From CAYYNP01 sp964472545 (GTDB taxonomy: Bacteria > Planctomycetota > Planctomycetia > Pirellulales > Thermoguttaceae), in the NCBI GenBank assembly GCA_964472545.1, contig CAYYNP010000424.1, forward strand, positions 1 through 6,815: DNA of 6,815 bases. Direction: 5' to 3'. Shown here piece by piece: positions 6,468-6,815 of the stretch. The notes below the pieces were generated by a model. The model was not told the DNA's origin. It did not search any database and was given only the letters and a program-made list of their open reading frames with translations. How positions within the stretch are numbered: the first letter of the stretch is position 1; each line of letters begins with the position of its first letter. A program made the translations under genes and the position numbers.

Positions 6468-6815
6468 CAGCGGGTTTCAACGAAAGTGCGATTTGTGGAC
6501 CGAGATTGGCCTTTCGGCCTGTTGGCCGCTCTATGATTGAACCCTTGCGGACGAGAATCGGACCGCGGGGAACGTGAAAACAGTGGAAATAGACGGTCAC
6601 CCAACGCATGGTATCAAGCGGTCGGCGCGACGAAAACGGCCCCAACGCCTGGCCTCGATCTGCCATGTGTGGGGCAAAGCGGCTCCCGGGACTGGTGCCG
6701 CACCCTCCGGGCGACAACGCCACCATTTGGCGAACCGCTCGACTAAGAACCGGGCCGCGAACTAAGGGCTTGTCCGGAAACAACTTCGTCCGCTTCATGG
6801 TAGCCATCACACTCC
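6468..6815. other. Gene-free upstream region of the PQQ gene
   Basis: I see no supportable gene. The minus-strand frame continuing from the PQQ gene is open to 6810, but its translation has no recognisable domain and precedes a good signal peptide. The plus-strand frames are short. A small hairpin with a GAAA loop on the minus strand (GGCC stems, 6508-6519) lies in the probable 5' leader of the PQQ gene. A 'gggactggtgccg' stretch (6688-6700) resembles the core of the hairpin element. No convincing -35/-10 pair was found. Confidence 0.4.

Noticed and set aside
1..6815. CRISPR array, tRNA, rRNA or transposase gene
   Set aside because: No regularly spaced repeats, cloverleaf-like sequence, rRNA stretch or recombinase motif was seen on either strand.

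Overview
The window looks like a chromosomal segment of a GC-rich bacterium, most likely a planctomycete (Pirellulales-like) or a related metagenomic lineage. The clues are an exported PQQ-type beta-propeller protein that opens with the 'DWPQWRGPNRDG' motif common in that group, a very large membrane protein fused to a spermidine-synthase-like domain, weak or absent Shine-Dalgarno sites on several genes, and short dispersed 'ggggactggctccg' hairpin repeats. The taxonomic call is an inference; no rRNA or other marker gene is present.

Layout, left to right. Positions 1-201 hold one arm of a dispersed repeat at the very edge and a promoter-like region. A flavin-reductase-family gene follows (202-762, +). 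A 217-base gene-free leader (763-979) precedes a GIY-YIG nuclease-family gene (980-1834, +) whose base composition is visibly less GC-rich than its neighbours. Directly behind its stop lies a degenerate fold resembling an integron attC site (1841-1893). Next is a YhfK-like NAD(P)-binding atypical SDR gene (1910-2545, +). It converges, across a 35-base gap with a hairpin, on the minus-strand genes. These are a secreted PQQ propeller gene (5197-6456) and, downstream of it, an 824-residue membrane protein with a C-terminal spermidine-synthase-like domain (2581-5055). The last 359 bases (6457-6815) contain no gene I can support.

The clearest structural find is an 87-base MITE-like insertion (5107-5193). 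It has 24-base imperfect terminal inverted repeats and is flanked by a perfect 13-base direct repeat. It sits immediately behind the stop codon of the PQQ gene. Removing the insert and one repeat copy leaves the PQQ and synthase-like genes 41 bases apart, so they were probably a tight two-gene operon before the insertion. The element's transcript folds into a GC-rich hairpin with a U5 tract and could partly uncouple them. A 20-base exact inverted copy of one arm lies at 4-23, so the element belongs to a family.

The plus-strand genes do not form an obvious pathway. The flavin reductase and SDR are generic redox enzymes, and the GIY-YIG gene looks like an acquired cassette between them. I found no tRNA, rRNA, CRISPR array or transposase gene.
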